Notes under the pieces: model-generated
Databases searched by the model: none
Seen by the model: only the letters and a program-made list of their open reading frames with translations
What the model was told of the DNA's origin: nothing
Part shown: positions 33,708 to 35,711 of the stretch, in pieces
Numbering within the stretch: position 1 is the stretch's first letter
Layout: each line of letters opens with the position of its first letter
Made by a program: the position numbers and the translations under genes
Source: Myxococcales bacterium
GTDB lineage: Bacteria; Myxococcota_A; Polyangia; Polyangiales; Polyangiaceae
DNA: 35,711 nt
Assembly (NCBI GenBank): GCA_025355005.1
Contig: JANXLV010000312.1
Coordinates: forward strand, 1-35,711
Reading direction: 5' to 3'

Positions 33708-35711
33708 ATGATGAGCGCGCAGACGATTCGAAAGGCACTCGGCCTCCTGCAAGACGATCCCGACGGCGAGGATGCATGGGGCGATCTGCGTGAAGCGCTC
33801 GGCTTCGTGTCCGACGCTGAGCCAGCCACGCCCAAGGACTTCGACCTCTCGCTGGAGGAGCTCTACGATTTGCTCGGCTCTGCGCTTCGCGCGCACGAAG
33901 CGCGTCGCGAGCACGACGCCGTCGCCGAGATCCTCCGCTTCCTCTCCGCGCTGGCGCGGGGCACACCGCGCGAGGCAGGGTTCGTCAAGGAGCTTGCCCG
34001 CGTCTATGACGAGGAGCTCCTGTCCGAGGAGCACGCCACCCGCGCGTTCACCCGTCTGGCCGAGATCGCGCCCGGCGCGACAGACGCGGAAGACGCCCTG
34101 GAGAAGGCTGCAGCCAAGCGCGAGAAGTGGAACGAACTGGTCGCGCGTTACCAGGAAGAGGCGAATGGCGCGAACGACAGCTCCTTCAAGAGCTCGTTGC
34201 TCGTGCGTGCCGCAGAGACGTTGTACCGCTACGGGCGCGGAGCGCCGTCCACCAGCGACCAGCCAGAGAGCTTGCGCGGCGGGGCCAAGAAGAAGAAGAA
34301 GGAGAAGGGCGCCGCAGCGAACGGCGGAGGAGGCAGCCATCCGGCGCTCCCCGACATGATCGCCAAGCTGTCGGAGGCGCGCACGCTGGACCCGCGCAGT
34401 CGTCGGGCCGCCCAGCTGCTCGAGCGCGTGTACAGGGAAGAGGGCCGCTTCGAGGACGTCGCCGCGACGCTGTCGTCCTTCGCGATGGAGACCTCCGCGA
34501 AGGAGGAGAAGGTCGCGGGATTCCTGCGCCTCGCGCGCGTGCTCCGGAAGAAGCTCGGCGCAGAGGAGCGCGCGGTCTCTGCGTACGAGCAAGTGATCGA
34601 TCTGCACCCCGGTCAACAAGAGGCCACGAGCGCCCTCGTGCAGCACTTCAGCGAGAAGGAGATGTGGGAACACCTCATCGCGCTGTACGACGAGCAGCTC
34701 GCTGGTGGTGGTGTGCCTTCCGGTCAGGAGGCGGGCGTCATCCTTCAGATCGCGATGCTCAACTGGCGCATGCGAAACAAGCCCGAGGCGGCGGAGCCGT
34801 ACTTCGAGCGGCTTCGTCGCACGGAGCCCGCGCACCCTGGCATGCTCGAGTTCTTCCGCGAGCAGGCCAAGAAGAGCGGCGACACCGCGCGCCTTGCAAC
34901 GATCCTGACGGACGCGCAGCGCAGCCTTCCCGATGGTGTCGAGAAGGGCAAGCTGGGCGCAGAGGTCGCGAACCTGGCAGAGGAGGGCGCGAACGCCGCG
35001 AAGGCAATCGAGCAGTGGCGCACCGTTCTCCGCCAGGACCCGGCGAACAAGGACGCGCGCGAGGCGTTGAAGCGGCTCTACCGCGTCACGGGCGGCTGGA
35101 GCGCGCTCGCCGATCTCCTCCGCAACGAGCTCGAACGCATCTCCCCCGACGACGGCGCGCAGCGCCTGCCGATCCTCCGCGAGATCGCCGGCCTCTACCG
35201 CGATCACATCAAGAGCGACTCTGCGCTCGTGACCGTGCTGTCCCAGATCACCGCCCTCGATCCGTCCGACGCGGCCGCCGTGCGCGAGCTCGTGCGGGTG
35301 TACGACGCGCTCGGTCGCTGGCGAGATCTGCTCACCGCGCAGATGAAGCTCGCCGAGCTGGACGCAAACCCGGAGACCAAGACCGACCTCTATCGGCAAG
35401 TCGCACGTCGCTGGCTCGAGCAGTTCTCCAACGTGCAGAACGCCGTCACCGCCTACGAGGCGCTGCACGAGGTCGACGGCAACGACGTCGAGGCCTCGCA
35501 GAAGCTGAAGGAGCTTTACGTCAAGCGCCGGAGCTTCCCGCAGCTCTACGCGCTCTACGAGAAGCAGCTCCCCTCGGCGGAGGGCGCGGCGAAGATCGAG
35601 CTGCTCACCGAGATGGCCAAGCTCGCGGCCGAGCGGCTCGACCGTGGCGCGGCGGCGATCGAGCTGCAGAAGCAGATCCTCGCGCTCGATCCGAACGCGG
35701 CGGGCGTGCTC
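33708..35711 (+). CDS. large TPR/HAT-like helical-repeat protein, 3' end outside the window
   Basis: The frame is open from ATG 33708 (MMSAQTIRKALGLLQDDPDG) through the right edge, 668 codons with no stop and strong G/C third positions. The product is almost entirely helical: repeats of ~34-40 residues with patterns such as YEEEGRFEDVAATL-, AVSAYEQVIDLHPGQQEA, AIEQWRTVLRQDPANKDAREALKRLY and AVTAYEALHEVDGNDVEA, as in TPR or HAT proteins. A Lys/Gly linker at ~195-215 separates an N-terminal part. No signal peptide is seen, so it starts in the cytoplasm. GTG 33705 and ATG 33711 are alternative starts. Its true length and C-terminal domains are unknown; such proteins act as scaffolds. Confidence 0.85.
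   Translation, partial: MMSAQTIRKALGLLQDDPDGEDAWGDLREALGFVSDAEPATPKDFDLSLEELYDLLGSALRAHEARREHDAVAEILRFLSALARGTPREAGFVKELARVYDEELLSEEHATRAFTRLAEIAPGATDAEDALEKAAAKREKWNELVARYQEEANGANDSSFKSSLLVRAAETLYRYGRGAPSTSDQPESLRGGAKKKKKEKGAAANGGGGSHPALPDMIAKLSEARTLDPRSRRAAQLLERVYREEGRFEDVAATLSSFAMETSAKEEKVAGFLRLARVLRKKLGAEERAVSAYEQVIDLHPGQQEATSALVQHFSEKEMWEHLIALYDEQLAGGGVPSGQEAGVILQIAMLNWRMRNKPEAAEPYFERLRRTEPAHPGMLEFFREQAKKSGDTARLATILTDAQRSLPDGVEKGKLGAEVANLAEEGANAAKAIEQWRTVLRQDPANKDAREALKRLYRVTGGWSALADLLRNELERISPDDGAQRLPILREIAGLYRDHIKSDSALVTVLSQITALDPSDAAAVRELVRVYDALGRWRDLLTAQMKLAELDANPETKTDLYRQVARRWLEQFSNVQNAVTAYEALHEVDGNDVEASQKLKELYVKRRSFPQLYALYEKQLPSAEGAAKIELLTEMAKLAAERLDRGAAAIELQKQILALDPNAAGVL

Noticed and set aside
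33453..35468. 2-kb upstream extension of the plsC frame
   Set aside because: It is antisense to the helical-repeat gene, which has the correct codon bias; the PlsC homology starts only near 33452.

Overview
The window is GC-rich (high G/C at third codon positions in every real gene) and reads like a chromosomal segment of a myxobacterium, most likely from the Polyangia side of Myxococcota. This is inferred from gene content, not from a marker gene: a soluble Hanks-type Ser/Thr kinase, a Pro-rich PEGA-domain membrane protein, a lone type III export gate (sctV), type IV pilin-like proteins carrying a DLDGDG loop, a DUF5916 outer-membrane protein, many lipoproteins, and low-complexity Gly/Pro tracts. 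No rRNA, tRNA, CRISPR array, insertion sequence or prophage gene was recognised. Coding density is high and no gene-free stretch exceeds about 260 bp.

Layout. 1-213: left edge, nothing callable. 214-3618 (minus): sctV followed directly by a secreted protein of unknown function. 3744-5784 (plus): PP2C phosphatase and D-Ala-D-Ala ligase. 5825-7426 (minus): a TetR regulator, a hexanucleotide repeat array, and an aldo/keto-reductase-like protein that has lost its catalytic residues. 7519-9490: a 68-aa protein divergent from a Ser/Thr kinase, then a convergent Flp-pilin-like protein with a poly-Gly tract and a second membrane helix. 9565-12920 (plus): a BmpA-class (nucleoside/simple sugar) ABC transporter with one ATPase and two permeases but no binding protein. 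12954-15226 (minus): overlapping nagZ and hutI. 15232-16320 (plus): a secreted CAP-domain protein.

16338-22225 (minus) is the most coherent unit. It has five tightly packed genes in one direction: PEGA membrane protein, NtrC-type sigma-54 activator, two type IV prepilin-like proteins, and a lipoprotein with TPR-like helices. It looks like a self-contained, regulated pilin or pseudopilin module. 22471-25242 (minus) is a large phosphodiester-glycosidase-like protein whose C-terminus appears frameshifted. 25429-25803 is a small lipoprotein ending in a second hexamer array. 25869-29013 (minus) holds a DUF255 thioredoxin-like lipoprotein and rimO. 29095-31737 (plus) is a DUF5916 outer-membrane protein. 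31757-33452 (minus) is a plsC-lipid kinase pair for phospholipid metabolism. 33708 to the right edge is the N-terminal 668 residues of a large helical-repeat protein, cut by the window.

Themes are cell-envelope synthesis and recycling (ddl, nagZ, plsC, lipid kinase), surface or secreted proteins, and protein phosphorylation (kinase plus PP2C). Several tandem repeats with unit lengths divisible by three sit inside signal peptides and linkers, and two GARGTC arrays lie between genes. Together they suggest active slipped-strand expansion in this genome.
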